64,000 nucleotides of DNA from Eublepharis macularius (taxonomy: Eukaryota; Chordata; Lepidosauria; Squamata; Eublepharidae): NCBI RefSeq assembly GCF_028583425.1, contig NC_072790.1, forward strand, positions 213,072,897 to 213,136,896. Reading direction: 5' to 3'. The position numbers and the translations under genes are program-made. Below, piece by piece: positions 1 to 12,703 of this stretch (positions within the stretch are counted from its first letter, which is position 1; each line of letters begins with the position of its first letter). The notes beneath the pieces are model-generated. The model was given only the letters and a program-made list of their open reading frames with translations. It did no database searches and was not told the origin of the DNA.

Positions 1-75
1 TTGTCCTGAAGGGTGGCATATAAATCGAATGCTATTATCATCATCATCATCATCAATCATCATCATCTTTTGAGT
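1..75 (+). mobile_element. 3' end of a Sauria-type SINE with ATC repeat tail
   Basis: TTGTCCTGAAGGGTGGCATA followed by TAAATCGAATG and (ATC)n is the same Bov-B-like 3' end seen complete at 36060-36119 and 44620-44667. The 5' part lies left of the window. Confidence 0.85.
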
Positions 76-520
76 TTTGAGAAGAGGTGGTGAGCACCAC
101 CTCAAAGCGGCTGCCATGGAAGGCGGAGCCAAACACAATACCCCTTCCCCTGCTCACTTTGGAAAAGCAAAGGGTTAAAGTAAGAGATTATGGATTCTTA
201 GAGAGGCTTTTAGGTCTGTTACAGATTGGCATGCTCCTCCCTCCCTCTCTCTCTAAAGTGGGGAGAGGATTGGGATGTGGGGCCTGCAGCGACTCTTTGC
301 AGTCCAGAAGGTGGCACACTCCCAAGCAGACAGCCAGTTGTGGAGGCTGCTGTTAGACCAGAGGTCCCCAACCTTTTGGAGCCTGTGGGCATTTTTGCAA
401 TTTTGAGAGGAGGTGTTTAGTGTCATCCCAAAATGGTTGTCCCAGAAGGTGGAGGAAACCCCAAACGGCTGCCTCAGGAGACAGAGCCAAACAAAATACC
501 TCCCTCCTCACTTTGAAAAG
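76..520. mobile_element. degenerate dispersed repeat, hAT-like
   Basis: GAGGTCCCCAACCTTTTGGA at 361-380, then GGCTGCC…GGAGACAGAGCCAAACA, is a motif repeated in squamate genomes; a second GGCTGCCATGG…GGCGGAGCCAAACA block lies at 108-141. Termini and target duplication could not be fixed. Confidence 0.4.
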
Positions 521-1854
521 GATCTCAGGAGGGAAATAAAAGAAACTAAGGAAAGCCCAGGGGAAGGCAGGAAGAAGGTGAAGGGGGAATAAAAAGAAGG
601 AAAGTCTGAAGGAGAACTAGAACGACAAGCCTGAATGCCTACTAGTCCTCATGATCTGCCACTGCCTGCTGCTGCTAATGCACCCATGGAAACCCTTTCA
701 TTTGAATGAGGGCAGCCAATAACAGGCTCTGTATTTAAAAGGTCCCATCCACTTTTGAAAGAGTTCTGCAGGCACGGGTGGGGTGGGGGGCCTGCCCAAG
801 ATCTTGGATACAAGGCTTTGTCTATAGTGATGCTAAAGATGGCCTGCAGTATTTTTTAAAAAATGGAAGTCCCCCCCTGAAAAACTTTTATCTGTAATAA
901 ACTATGGTGACATTTAGTGCATCCTAAGCGTACATGCTCAGAAATAAGCCCTGTTGAGTTCAATAGGACTTACTCCCTGTAACTCTGCTCAGGGTTGCAG
1001 CCTTAATTTACTAATTTAGTAGTCCATGCAGCAACACCAGTTTTATATCAACAGAAAATACAACCTCCGAAGATGGAATTTTCACACAATATGATGACAG
1101 AGTCTAGCACGTAGTTTTCTATGTTCTTATATAGTGAGTGTATACCTTAGCTGAAACTGAAATGGCATTTATTGTTACGCTTTTTCAAGAGTTAGGAGGT
1201 GTGCTAAATGGGACTCCAGCCTGCAAAATGGAACCAGCTCAAAGATTCGAATGATGACATATATGAATTTTGGGGTATGTTGAGGCAGTAGTGAACTGTG
1301 ATGTAAATCAATGCAAAACCCAGTTCGCAAATTGGCTGTTTGCTGTCTAAAATGATCTTGCCATTTAATTAATTCAGTTTGCCCTTGGCTAAATCAAATA
1401 TCACTTTTAGATCAGATAACCTCCAGATTAAAGTCTTTTTGTGAGTGCCAAATTCCTGATACAGAAATTCTCTAAATTGTCATGTAGAAGTATTTTGTCC
1501 TCTTTTGTAATCAGAACAGTTACTAATAATTTAATCTCTTAAATAACAAACAGTTGCAAAATCTGCTCAGATGCTTTTTTTTTTTTAAACATTTCTTGTT
1601 TAACTCTGTCAACAGTTGAAACAGTTTCAAGACTGTGGGTAGAATCCAGCAAAATGTGAGTAATTTCCTGTTAATTTCAATGGAAGAGTTCAGCATGTGC
1701 TGAACATTTTTCCCATTGAAGTCATGGGGATTTAAATGTGCTTAGCTTTGGTGGGATTATATCCTGTATTATTAAATATCCACTTTGCCTTTCTTTCTTT
1801 TTTACTATTAAATTATCCTGTAAGATACCTATTCAGCATTTTATTTGTTTATAG
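521..1854. other. intergenic, no gene seen
   Basis: AT-rich sequence without coding potential. About 915-1005 holds a common reptile dispersed motif (GTTGAGTTCAATAGGACTTA). Nothing else was recognised. Confidence 0.5.
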
Positions 1855-1950
1855 ATGATCCAGAACTGGGGGCGAACACTATAGTGGCCAAGTTTGCAGA
1901 TGTTACTAAACTATTCATGATGGTAAAAAGCAAGACTGAAGGATCTCCAC

Positions 1951-2359
1951 CAGGGGTCATTTCGTAGAAAAAGAGCTGGAGGAACTCATTAGCATAACTC
2001 ATTAGCATATGCCATGCCTCTTGCCATCACCGGAAGTGTGTCATTGGTATAATTGATTTCCATATGCCACACCCCCTGACATCACCTATTCTGGCTGTTT
2101 TGGACCCAATTCTGGCCATGGCAAAAAGGGACTGAAAATGGCTGAAAAGGGGCCCAAAATGGTCAGGATCGGGCTGGTGACGAGCGTGAGAGTGATCCAC
2201 CACCCGTCAGAGGCCCGATCCAGGCTGTTTCATCCCCAATCCAGGCCAAAACGGGCCCAAAATGGCCAAGAGTCAGGTGGGCAGGGCCACCTGCCACATG
2301 ACCTCTTTGGGGAACTGTGGAACTGCGTTCCTGTACGTTCCTCCTCGAAATGAGCCCTT
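1951..2359 (+). mobile_element. hAT-type MITE inside CR1, 8-bp target duplication
   Basis: Terminal inverted repeats CAGGGGTCATTTCG and, at the other end, CGAAATGAGCCCT. Flanked by a perfect ATCTCCAC at 1943-1950 and 2360-2367. The inner part is rich in GGCC/AAAATGG motifs. Same family as 12260-12695. The flanks rejoin as continuous CR1. Confidence 0.9.
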
Positions 2360-2520
2360 ATCTCCACAAACTGGACGAGTAGGCAACAATGTGGCAAATG
2401 AAGTTCAATGTATGCAAGTATAGATAAGGTGATACCCATTGGAACAAAGGAGACCAAACTTGCTGAGACGGAGAGGGAAAGGGACCTTGGGGTTCTAGTG
2501 GATAGCTCACTGAAAGTATC

Positions 2521-2849
2521 TATTAAGTACTGGGGTAGGCCCCGCAAGTGATTCAGCCAGGCAGTGACTTCAGCTCATAGTATAGTTTATTGTACAAGAG
2601 AAGAACAACTGGCCCCGAGGGGGCCACAATATATACACTCCCAACTCCACCCCATATCCATAACAACCCAATAAGAACGTGGGCTTTAGGATCCTTCATT
2701 TGCATGCACTAAACAAAAGGCATCCTGTTTACTTGATTGCAATTGGCTCCTGTCCAAGGAATAATGATTGGTTGCTGACATCCCAATTCCTGATAGGATT
2801 GGTTACCTTAGGAGCCTAGTTCTCCCCGAAGCTAGCTCAATACATAACA
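2521..2849 (-). mobile_element. solo LTR inside CR1
   Basis: The minus strand begins TGTTATGTATTGAGC and ends GTACTTAATA (TA instead of the usual CA). A 5-bp duplication GTATC flanks it at 2516-2520 and 2850-2854. On the minus strand a TATATA lies near 2630 and AATAAA at 2586-2591, in the order expected of an LTR. No internal retroviral genes are present. Confidence 0.7.
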
Positions 2850-3560
2850 GTATCAACCCAGTGTGTCACAGCCATGAGAAAGGCAAACTCTATGCTCGGG
2901 ATTATTAGGAAAGGGTGTTGAGAATAAAATGACCAGTATTGTAATGCCCCTGTATAAAACTATTGTGCAGCTTCATTTGGAATGCTGTGTGCAGTTCTGG
3001 TCACCGTATCCCTAAAAGGACGTTACAGAGCTGGAAAAGGTACAGAAGAAGGCAACCAAGATGAATAGGGGTTTGAAACACTTTTGTTATCAGGAAAGGC
3101 TGAAGAGTCTGGGACTTTTCAGTTCAGAAAAGATACGACTAGGGGGGCGGCGTGATAAATGTTTATAAAATTATGCATGGCATAGAGAGTGGACAGAGAT
3201 GATTTTTTCTCCCTCTTCCAAAATACTAGAACTTAAAGGCATCCAATGAAATTGATGGATGGTAGATTTAGGACAGAGAAAAGGTAATACTTCTTTACAC
3301 AATTGATTAAGGTATGGAATTCACTGCCAGAGGATATAATCATGGCCACAGACATAGACAGCTTTAAAAGGGGGTTAGACAGAGTCATGGAGGATAGGTC
3401 TATCAGCGGCTACTAGCCATGGGAACTAAAGGGAACCTCCATATTAAGGGACCATACATCTCTGAATACCAGTGCCAGGAGGCAACTATGCTCTTTTGAG
3501 TGTGTGTCCTGTTGAATAGACTGGGGTTAGTGCTGAATAATCATGAAAAGGATCACTCCA

Positions 3561-4766
3561 GTTGCACAAGATGGAGCTAGGCAAGTCAAATATCACCTCT
3601 GCCATGAACTCTCGACCTTACCTATCCATCTCCAATACAGGGACAATGAATAACCTATTTCTCAGAATTCTTATAGGAATTGTTCTTTTAAGAATTGTTA
3701 CAAACATATATATGTTATGTCTTTACACCTTCAACTGATGACAGTTTCCAGAATTTTTGGGGAGAAGTTGTGAGATATAAATGAGTATAAAACGGTAACA
3801 AGTTTGTAGTGCAGATACAGTCACATGGATATATATGCATGTTTCCCTGTTCTTTTTTTTTTGTCCCCAGAAGTAGCCCAAGAAGCCCATTCATCTGAGC
3901 ACCACTTGCTACTGACTGCCCCTTTTAAAAAGTAACTTGACCTCCATACTTGCTTCTGTGCCTTGAAGCAGGATTTTAGCTATGGGTCTGGAGACTAATT
4001 TATATAAAATCAATATTAGTGAAATGCTGTGCCATATGCTAAGCCCACAAGTAATTAAAACTGCTTCCATTTAAACTTCCTCAAACTGTATATGCGTTGA
4101 TGTGTTATTACAGATAGAAAATCTCTATTAAGTACAGTTGAGCCTGCAATCTTGTTTCCCCTCCTTTCCCCATACCATTTACAATGTCCTCCTTGACTAT
4201 TTCCCAATGAAACAGTATGATTATATAAGAAACAAACTTCTGAACATGTACAGACAGCTTTCTCCTGAGCAACTCTTGAGCAATTACAGCCTTTCTCCAC
4301 ACAAGTAGAATTAAGCGACGGGCCTTCCTTTCCAGTGGTACCCTTAAATCCATGCACCTTCCTTGTAAAATGTCAACAACTCCATGGCCCCCATTCCTCT
4401 AATGTGTGGGTATTCCATGTTACTCTGTTTTGAAAGACCTGTATCCCACCCTCTTCATCAAGTTTGGTACCTGCTGCAGCTTACAGGTTTACAGCTTTTA
4501 AAACATTCAATGGAATGTGTCTCAGCTCAGCAGTAGATCAACTGTTTTGCAAGCAAAAGATCCCAAGTTCATTTGTGTGCCTCTTTGGGAAAGATTGCAG
4601 TAAAGCTTGGATGGCTGCCATGTGGGAGGGAAACTTTGGATTCTCCCAGTCCCACCTACAAAGCAGCCATTTCCCTTCCCCCTGTCCCCTTGGCACCATT
4701 TCCTCCCTCTGACACCATGTGGGGGCTTTAAAAATATAATGGTAGTTGAATATCATTATACCATTA
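3561..4766. other. intergenic, no gene seen
   Basis: No coding potential with recognisable domains. About 4515-4565 resembles the tRNA-like head of the squamate SINE found at 49795-49990 (CAGCAGTAGATCAACTG…GATCCCAAGTTCA). Confidence 0.4.
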
Positions 4767-5653
4767 TGTGACAGACCCCTAAGATTCAATATGGCTGAAG
4801 AGTGACACCTAGAGCATCTGGGTCTCAGGCCGCTGGGGTTTACGTGAGAATAAGGTTTTATACTCCATTCCACTTTGGGGCTACTTGGTCAAGTTAATCC
4901 TTTTTTGACAAAGAGCAACAGGTTTGGATCATGTTCCTTTTTTGTCATGTCAGTGCAGAGCCATTAAAATGGTGGAACCATCCTGTAATAATACTCTGAT
5001 TGGTTGAAATAGTCTCTGACATCAGAGATGGAACTTTGCTCGGGATTGGTTAGATCTGCTGATCAGTCTCACTAAAGAGGCTGGCTTAGGTCAGTCTTCA
5101 TTGCCCATAAACACCTGGAAGCTCAGGATTTTTCTTTGTATATGCTCTGGGGAGCCTGCTACAACTTAGGTAAAGTGTGCTTAGCTGGGTTAGGGTATCA
5201 TTATTGCTTTATTTGAGAAACAGCGCTAAGTGATAGTGTGCTTTTCCCTGCATTTTGCATTTTGTCCTCCTTCCTGTCCCTTTTGGATCCACTCACCATT
5301 CTCTTCCTTTTTTTTCTTCTATAATAATCCTTTATATAAAGGCATTTTTGGCTCCCTTAGTACAATACAGTTCTCTGGGATATTTCACTGAATCTCTTCC
5401 CTAGGGGACAGAACCCCTTTGGGCACTACCTAGTTTGCTATTAGGTAGTTTTTCAGAGTTTTCACCCTTTTGCTTTGTTATTTTGCTAGGTCTGTGCCGG
5501 AAGGGCAGCTTCCCAGCAGATCAGTCTAGATTTCTCAGGGCAGGAGGTGCCTGAGTGGTGGCGAGCGACTACCAGAGTGCTTTCCAGGGAAACCTTGGTC
5601 TAAAATCATTCCCAGCAAGGAAAGCCACTTCCCTCCTTTTCCTAATCGTAACA
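4767..5653 (-). mobile_element. second solo LTR (887 bp)
   Basis: The minus strand runs from TGTTACGATTAGG to GGGGTCTGTCACA, so it has TG…CA ends. The 5-bp duplication CATTA lies at 4762-4766 and 5654-5658. On the minus strand a TATATAAAGG lies near 5334 and AATAAAGC at about 5209-5214, as expected for promoter and polyadenylation signals. No gag/pol sequence is attached. The assignment rests on ends, target duplication and signals. Confidence 0.7.
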
Positions 5654-5658
5654 CATTA

Positions 5659-8135
5659 TAACAGTTTGTCTATCAGGTTCTCTGAATTCCCAACTTCCAT
5701 TTTTTTCTTTTGTAAAAAAGCAGGCTTGTAGTCTGTTTTGTTGCGGAAATATAAGTGGAAAGGAAAGGGGCTACAGACTTACTTAAAAAAATGAAATCTG
5801 GAAATTCAGAGAACCTGATACATGGGTTGTTGTAATAATGCATAATAGTTGATTTAAAAAAAAAACCACACAGGTGTGGGGACACTATTCTGCTCATTCT
5901 GTCACCACTTGCTCCTGCTGCTGTCTGGGGCTGTGTTAGATTTTTGCACCCTCTCATGTAGATTCAGCCAAAATGACAACAAAATATATAATCCAAGAAT
6001 GTTTTTAACGGGTGTAGAAGTAGTCAGCCAAATATCAGAGAAAACAAATATTGGTGAAAACTCAAGAAGCTAGGCACCAGATGAGTTGATATGAGAAGGC
6101 ATTCCAGAATCAAGGTGCCACAACGAAGAAAGCCCTGTCTCTGGTTGCCCATGTTGGAGAATATGGAGGAGGACTTCCGAAAGTGACTTCTGACAGCAGG
6201 CAAGCTAATATGCTCAAAGATATTCTCTTCCTCATGAGGAGCTTTTGTGTCCTGGCTCAACACCAGCCCTTTCCAAAGTAGTACAGGGCTTAATTACAGG
6301 CAATGCAGATCTGATCCCGAAACAAACAACAAAAAGGTGCACCCCCACCTCCATTTAGCTTAATGGGAATTTTGCTATTGACCTTTAATTGGACCTGGAC
6401 AGCACTGCTGTTGTTGGGGCTAAATTCTGGTTCCATTGCTAGCAACAAGTGAAGAAACAATGGTCAGAGATCCCATGCAGAGGCAGAGCTGTCCCAAATT
6501 TTTATTCTGCACACACCAAATCCCTCACCTAGAGCTGATTACAAGTTGAGCAGCATTACCATAGCACATGAAAGGATCCAGATATTCCTGGATGCTATTT
6601 TCTCATTTTCCTCTTTTAATGTCACTTCATTTCTTCCTCCTCTTTGCAACTGCGTTTGTGTTTTGGCCAGAGGGTGGCAAGCAGAACCCTTATCATTATC
6701 CATGTATAAAAGCTCCTCAAATATACCAGACCCTGGTGCAGAAATGAAATCAGTCTGGCAATCTTTAAAAAAACAACAACACCAGACCAATGGAGAGGAG
6801 GCTTGGAAGAGGAAAGATCAGAAGATTCTCACTCCATTAATCCCATCCCCTGGAATGAAGGGATTGCCGTTCAGCCAACAAGCTGCTTAAATGCCTCTGT
6901 GTGCCTCCTCCTCCTCTCAAAGTGCAGGGAGTGGCTCTCACAATGGCATTGGCATAGCTGAGCCTGGCTCCTGTGGAATTTTGGCAAACAAAACAGTTGC
7001 CAGGTTTGCCTCTACCGTCAAACTGCATTTAGGCTGTCAGAACAGTACAAACCTTGCTGTAGTTCAATTCAAAGGGAAACACAAGGACCTTTGTGGGTGG
7101 CATTATAAAATAACCGCAGTCCCAGCAGGGGCGGGGGTGCCTCCACCTCTGCGATACACTTTCCTGAATTGCATGAAATGTTAGTGTTTGATGAAAGAAT
7201 TCAAAGGTATAATTTAGGGTTTACCCCTTTTTAAGACTACCAGGGCAAAGTCAGAAGTCTTCCTTTCTCATTAAGGTTTCAAGTTACTATTTTTTGATCC
7301 TCATGGCTTCGTTTTTCAGTATAAAACATCCTGCACCTCCCAGCGAGTACTTAGCATGTTGCTTCATGTTTTCCCGCTCACGTTGTCTCTTTGCCAGATT
7401 TTTAATATATTTTTAAAAAGGTCTCAGGAGACACAATAGCCTCATTAAACGTCAGGATTATAAAGATAAGGGTCCTGAGACACAAAACGTAGCTTTGGAT
7501 TTGGAAGGAGGGAATTGCTTGGTTGTAGTTGTTTATAGAAACCATTTGGAAGTCATCTCAAAGGCAGAAAAAGTGGGTGCTGAATTTTGGTTGATTAAAA
7601 ACCAAACAAAAACCATTTGCAATTACCTTGGGCCAGGGAAGCCAGGTCCAGGCAAGCCCGAACTCTGTGCAAATTGTTCCTGGCTTTATTGCAAATGAAA
7701 TGATTGGGGGGGCTTCCTGAAAGGTTTAATTAGAGCATGTAGGCCTTGGCTGTTGATGTTTGCCCTTGGGATTTCCACAGGCTGCTGCTGCGAGCTTGCA
7801 GTGCAAGCCAGCATGCCTTTCTGTTGTCCAGCATGTACCACTAGGTGATAATCACATCTATAAAATAAATTAAATCTGTACCCAGATGCGACAGCTATCT
7901 TTTGGGGGAGAGCTTTGTTTATTTAGGTATTTGGTTATCTCACTTTTCTCCCCAATGGGGTCCTAAAGTGGTTTGTAAAACCACCTAAATTTAATTTAAA
8001 TAATGTTCAGCTCTCTTGTGTAGATAGAAACAGGGGTACTGTCTGTTGTCTTCTTTCCTCATATCTATGAGGAAACCTAGACTTATACCGAACATACAAA
8101 GCTGCAATACTGAGTCTAGCTCAGTACTTTCAGTG
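5659..8135. other. intergenic, no gene seen
   Basis: Mixed low-copy sequence. The 114-codon and shorter ORFs here have no recognisable domain. A LINE/SINE tail-like stretch is at 7915-8010 (CTTTTCTCCCCAATGGGGTC). Confidence 0.4.
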
Positions 8136-8137
8136 GC

Positions 8138-8205
8138 ACTAGGGTTGCCAGCTCCTTGGGAGATGAAACCTGGAGAGTGCAGGGTTTGAGGAGGCAAGGG
8201 ACGTC
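8138..8205 (-). mobile_element. fragment of TAGGGTTGCCAG MITE
   Basis: TAGGGTTGCCAGCTCC followed by GGAGAGTGCAGGGTTTGAGG matches one end of the MITE family complete at 15118-15335. Confidence 0.6.
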
Positions 8206-8689
8206 AACACCATATACGTGGTGTTTGTCTTCCATATAAACCTCCCCAGCCTGGGACTGTTTTTAGCCTTTTGTTTCAAGTGCATTTGCAAAGTATAGTG
8301 GCTTATGGTTCATCTCTCTACTACCTAACGCATCCTCCACTTTTCAATGTGCTTATTATGAATCATGAATATGAGTCCATTTTCTTATGTAGTGTATTGT
8401 TGAAATACTGTCTTCCAATAAACTGTTTAATTTGTATTTGTAACTGCAGATGTGCACCTTAAAAATTGGTATTTTTTGGATTTCAAGAAGGGCCTAAATA
8501 ACAGTGTTCTTGTCCCCCAATATTAGTTTGTATTCAGGCTGTCTTATTCCCTATGGAGACCTACTTTCAAGGGGTTGGAATGACTATTTTTTTAACGTCA
8601 CCAGTGTGATAGAACCTGTAGTAAGGCAACTTACTTAATAAAAGCAACTTAATTAATAACATTAACTGCTTAAGGCAACTTAATTAACA

Positions 8690-9175
8690 AAAGTGAAAAG
8701 CAGTTGGGAAATGTGGAAGTCTCCTAAGGGAACCATCCCTAAACCTCCTGTGGCTTCCTCCAGCCTAGGGAACAAAGGACTACCTAAAATAGAATATGGT
8801 GGCAGTAAATATGGTTTCCAGGTCCCCATACCCTCATGCCAGGACCTGGCACTCAACAGCAAGAGGTTCTTTGTGTGCACACTTTGTGACCGTGCTCCCA
8901 GCACTGATGCAATGACATCACTTCCAGAAGTGATGTCATCATGATGGCCACAGAAACACTCCCACTGTCATGTGATGTTGTCACTTCTGGAAGTGATGTT
9001 GTTGTGCACTCTGGGATTACACATGCTGCAATTGTGCTCAGGGTGCCTGCCAGTAGCTGGCGATCGCTGGGCAGCCTGCAACCTCCCACTGGTTGCTGGT
9101 GACTGGTGGGCAAGAGGGCAAACCACTGGGAGGTTGCTCACCACTGGCAGGCACCTGGGATCCCTAGCGGTAAAT
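8690..9175. repeat. dispersed repeat with inverted motifs
   Basis: CATCACTTCCAGAAGTGATG at 8917-8936 is a 20-nt palindrome and GTTGTCACTTCTGGAAGTGA follows near 8978. GGTTGCTGGTGACTGGTGGG and GGGAGGTTGCTCACCACTGG resemble sequence near 57830-57900. Probably an old transposon, not classified. Confidence 0.35.
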
Positions 9176-11420
9176 CATAATTGCAATGTGATTGTATGGG
9201 ATTTGTTTAAATGGATTTAAAAGGAAACTGGATAAATCCATGGGTAGGTCTAGCACTAGACCTATCTAATTTCCAAGGGAATGAGAAGTGTTTCCAGGTT
9301 GCAATCTGGGGAATTGTTTTAACCTCAGTTATACCACTGCAGGACCAGAGATGTAAAATTTATGGCAACAGAGAGATACTTTTTTTCAGAAAAACCAAGC
9401 TGCAACGAAAACCAAAGGCTTTCAGGTTGCCAACATGCCAGGAAAAAAAGTCCTGTCCATTTGCAGAAACCTGTAACTGAAGCTTCTCATGGTATGCATC
9501 TAAATAATATCACCTGATTATTAGTGCAGATCAAAAGGGGTAGCTAGAGAAACTAGTTTAAAAGTTGGCAATCCTACTTAGGTTCAGTTCCAAAGCCTGT
9601 GTGCAAGAGAGGATGTATGTATCCAGGGGTAAAAATGCAGCATTCCTTTCCTCTGCACCTACTGTAGTAAAAAATTATTTTTTTAAAAAAACTGAGTCAA
9701 AAGACCAACCACCTGGGTTGAATATGTTGACTTAAAATATGGGGACATTGTGAAAAAAGGAGATTAAGAGTAAGAATGAAATCAAGCTAATTTTTTTTAA
9801 AAAAACAGCTTTATTAATGGTTGTCGTTTTTCTCCAAGAAATAAAATGTGCTAATTGAAAGAGAACTGAAGATGAAATCCTAGATCCTATTGATGAGAAC
9901 CCAGGAACTAGCTTATTCCTCCAATCTCAGATCTTTAAGGTAGAGTTCCTCATGGTGTGGTCCTTAGTTTTCAGTCTGTCTTTATGAATAATAAAAACAG
10001 GACATCAAAATATATATGGCCTACTGCATTCTCTTTAATTTGTATCCACTGGCAGCAGTCATTGGGTCGTATCATGCTAACCATGACTTTAACAGAGCAG
10101 CCACATAATACCATTTTAAGCTGGGGATAGTTCAAACTTTCATTTTATTACAAGGCTCTGTCTCTTGGTAATGTATACATAAAATACATACAAGATAAAC
10201 AGCCCATTTAACATCTGTTTTTGGCTAAATATAAAAAACAGTTGACTTTTTACCCTCTCTTTCTCTTCAGTAATTTATTCTGCTGACCAGAAGAAATAAG
10301 ATTGGTTCTCCCCCCTTCTCCCCAACCCCTGGACCAGATGTAGTGTGCTTTAGTTTTGTGTCATGCAGGTGTTCCCCCAGCTGGGAAGTATGGAAATTTG
10401 CCATCCAGCAGAGATGATGGTTTGTGATAGAAATGCGAGGGCGTTAAAAATAATTCAACTAAGAGTAGGTTTTTGTCCCTGGTGAGCCCCCCATATGCAC
10501 AGCATATGATCAGAGGAGCAGCTGTTCTGCATTTTAGCTGAAGAGTTATAAAGTTAGAAACGTGGTTGGCCTTTTCAAAACATAAGCAACTGCTTGCTGT
10601 CAAGGAAACCAATTTCAACAGTAAACTCCTGTTTTTAAAGACTTCCAAACATAATAATCCCATTGGACTCATGTTCAGGTGGTCTTGAAGAAGTGAATGA
10701 ACTTGGTTACTATGTTCACGAGAGTCTTGTTTACTCAAGAGTTCTATATTTACTGACAGTGTCCACGTTTCTGGGAAGATACTGCGTTCTACAGTTGGTT
10801 CTATTTTAAGCCTGCAAATTTGAAGATGGGACAATTGAATAAGGACAGTTTAAAGTACTCTGGACCTTGGGTTGACCAATATCTATTTTTTTAATGTACT
10901 AGGGCCCCAAAGGCAGTTCACAACCTAACATAAATTCAGTATTAAAATGAAACACCAACAATAAACACATAAATACCCTAAAAATAGGATACTTGCCTTC
11001 CAAACTGGTTTTAAAAATGCTCCCTCCTGCAGTATTTTATGTAAAGGGTCATCTGTATTGCTCACATATATATGCTGCCTTTTCTACATATTTCAATGTG
11101 CACAGGGTAGCTGGGGCAGCTTGGGAAAGAATACCCCTTAATTGTTTTGGTGGTGGGAAAACAGCCAGTGCTGGCTGATAAGAGGATTCTGCAAGCTGAA
11201 AATCTCTCTCCTCTCCCAGATTGTCCTCTCCTCCACCAAGTTCAAGATGCACATTTACAAGATGGTGAACAGCCTGGACAGGTTAGAAACAGTACAGGTT
11301 GCCTCTAGCTTACTTGGAGCAAATTTTTAAAAATGGTAGCTGTAGCTTTAAGTGGGCCTCTTAAAGGGTGTGGCTCTGGTGACTATCTAACTCTGCTAAC
11401 TGTTGGTCATGTATCTCCAG
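9176..11420. other. intergenic, no gene seen
   Basis: A 157-codon minus-strand ORF at 10361-10834 has no domain and no splice or family support. A LINE 3'-tail remnant is probable at 10880-11000 (minus). Confidence 0.4.
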
Positions 11421-11630
11421 CTCTCAGAGCCAAGCTACAAGTGACACCTGACACAGGTTGGACACTTGTCAGCTTCCCTCAGGTTTTGATGGGAAATGCA
11501 GGCATCCTGGTCTTGCAGCTGTAATAGAGAGCCAAGCTGTAAAACCAGGACGCCTACATTTCCCATCAAAACTTGAGGGAAGCTGACAAGTGACAAGTGT
11601 GTAAGGCGTCACTTGTAGCTTGGCTCTCAG
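11421..11630. mobile_element. palindromic MITE
   Basis: AGCCAAGCTACAAGTGAC at one end and GTCACTTGTAGCTTGGCT at the other. The inner arms (GTCAGCTTCCCTCA…GATGGGAAATG and its complement) also pair, so nearly the whole 200 bp folds. Possible 5-bp duplication CTCAG at 11423-11427 and 11626-11630. Confidence 0.75.
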
Positions 11631-12259
11631 ATGCTAGGGATTAGCAACATTTGATGGCCACCAGTATCAAGTCCTGATAGCGATTTTTGTTATGGCCACT
11701 GACTAGCTGTTGGTGGTAGATTGAACATTGAACTAAAATGAGATATGCCACCCGCTGCCTACATGCTGAACAGTGGCACTCTAGACCATGTTGTTTGGCA
11801 GGTAGGGATGATTCTCCAGCAAAGCAACTGAGGTGAGCCTCTGGGCCATTGGCAACACCATTGAAGCTGGCAATGTACCAGAAGGTGGTGGACATGGCTT
11901 ATACCTGTCATCTACCATTTTCTAATGAGCCCCTGTGGTGCTGGCAGCACCACTGGGAATTGGCCTCTTCTAGGGTGTCTGGCCATCATCTACCTGCTCC
12001 CTCTTTTTTATCAGCACACCAGCATCTTTGCCAGAATAAAAGCATGTGTGTGCATGGGGTGTTGACAAAATTGCCTGCTCCTGGATATGCCATTGGCCTA
12101 AACAAGAATGGTGTTTCTTAAGTTGAAGCCCACAAAAAATATCACACACACACCCGCCCCAGCTGGAGAATTCCTTCTTCCCTATCCTTTGCTGCCCCTT
12201 AGTTTACAAGCATGGCTACTGTTAGAGTCACTATGGGCAAAGTGTTGCCCTCCTAAACC

Positions 12260-12695
12260 CAGGGCTCATTTTGAGGGGGAAGGCGCAGGAACGCAGTTCT
12301 GGCAGTTCCCCAAAGAGGTCACATGTCAGGTGTCCCCACCCACCTGACTTTCGGCCATGTTGGGCCCGTTTCGGCCTAGATTGGGGCCGAAACTGCCAGG
12401 ATCGGGTCTCTGACAGGTGGTGGATCACTCTCCTGCTCATCAGTGGCCCGATCCTGACCATTTTGGGCCCCTTTTCAGCCATTTTTAGCCCCTTTTTGCC
12501 ATTTTGGGCCCAATTTCAGCCCTGAATGGCCAGGATTGGGTCCAAAACAGCCAGAATAGGTGATGTCAGGGGTGTGTGGCATATGCAAATCAGTTATACT
12601 AATGACACACTTCTGGTGATGGCAAGAGGCATGGCATATGCTAATGAGTTATGCTAATGAGTTCCTCCAGCTCTTTTTCTACGAAATGACCCCTG
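12260..12695 (-). mobile_element. hAT-type MITE, 8-bp target duplication
   Basis: Ends CAGGGCTCATTTTGAGG and CTACGAAATGACCCCTG. A perfect CCTAAACC lies at 12252-12259 and 12696-12703. It is the reverse-oriented relative of 1951-2359, and the inner GGGCCC/AAAATGG motifs match it. Confidence 0.92.
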
Positions 12696-12703
12696 CCTAA
12701 ACC

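Larger units (their letters stand above)
1855..3560 (+). mobile_element. CR1 LINE 3' fragment, interrupted twice
   Basis: Segments 1855-1942, 2360-2515 and 2855-3560 together follow the CR1 3' region: AAGTTTGCAGATGTTACTAA, GGCAAATGAAGTTCAATG, GGAATGCTGTGTGCAGTTCT, TTTATAAAATTATGCATGG and GGAATTCACTGCCAGAGG. The frame is broken by substitutions and by two insertions, a hAT MITE and a solo LTR. Confidence 0.88.

Noticed and set aside
10361..10834. 157-codon minus-strand ORF in the intergenic region
   Set aside because: No domain, no family resemblance, no splice or promoter support; length is within chance for AT-moderate DNA.
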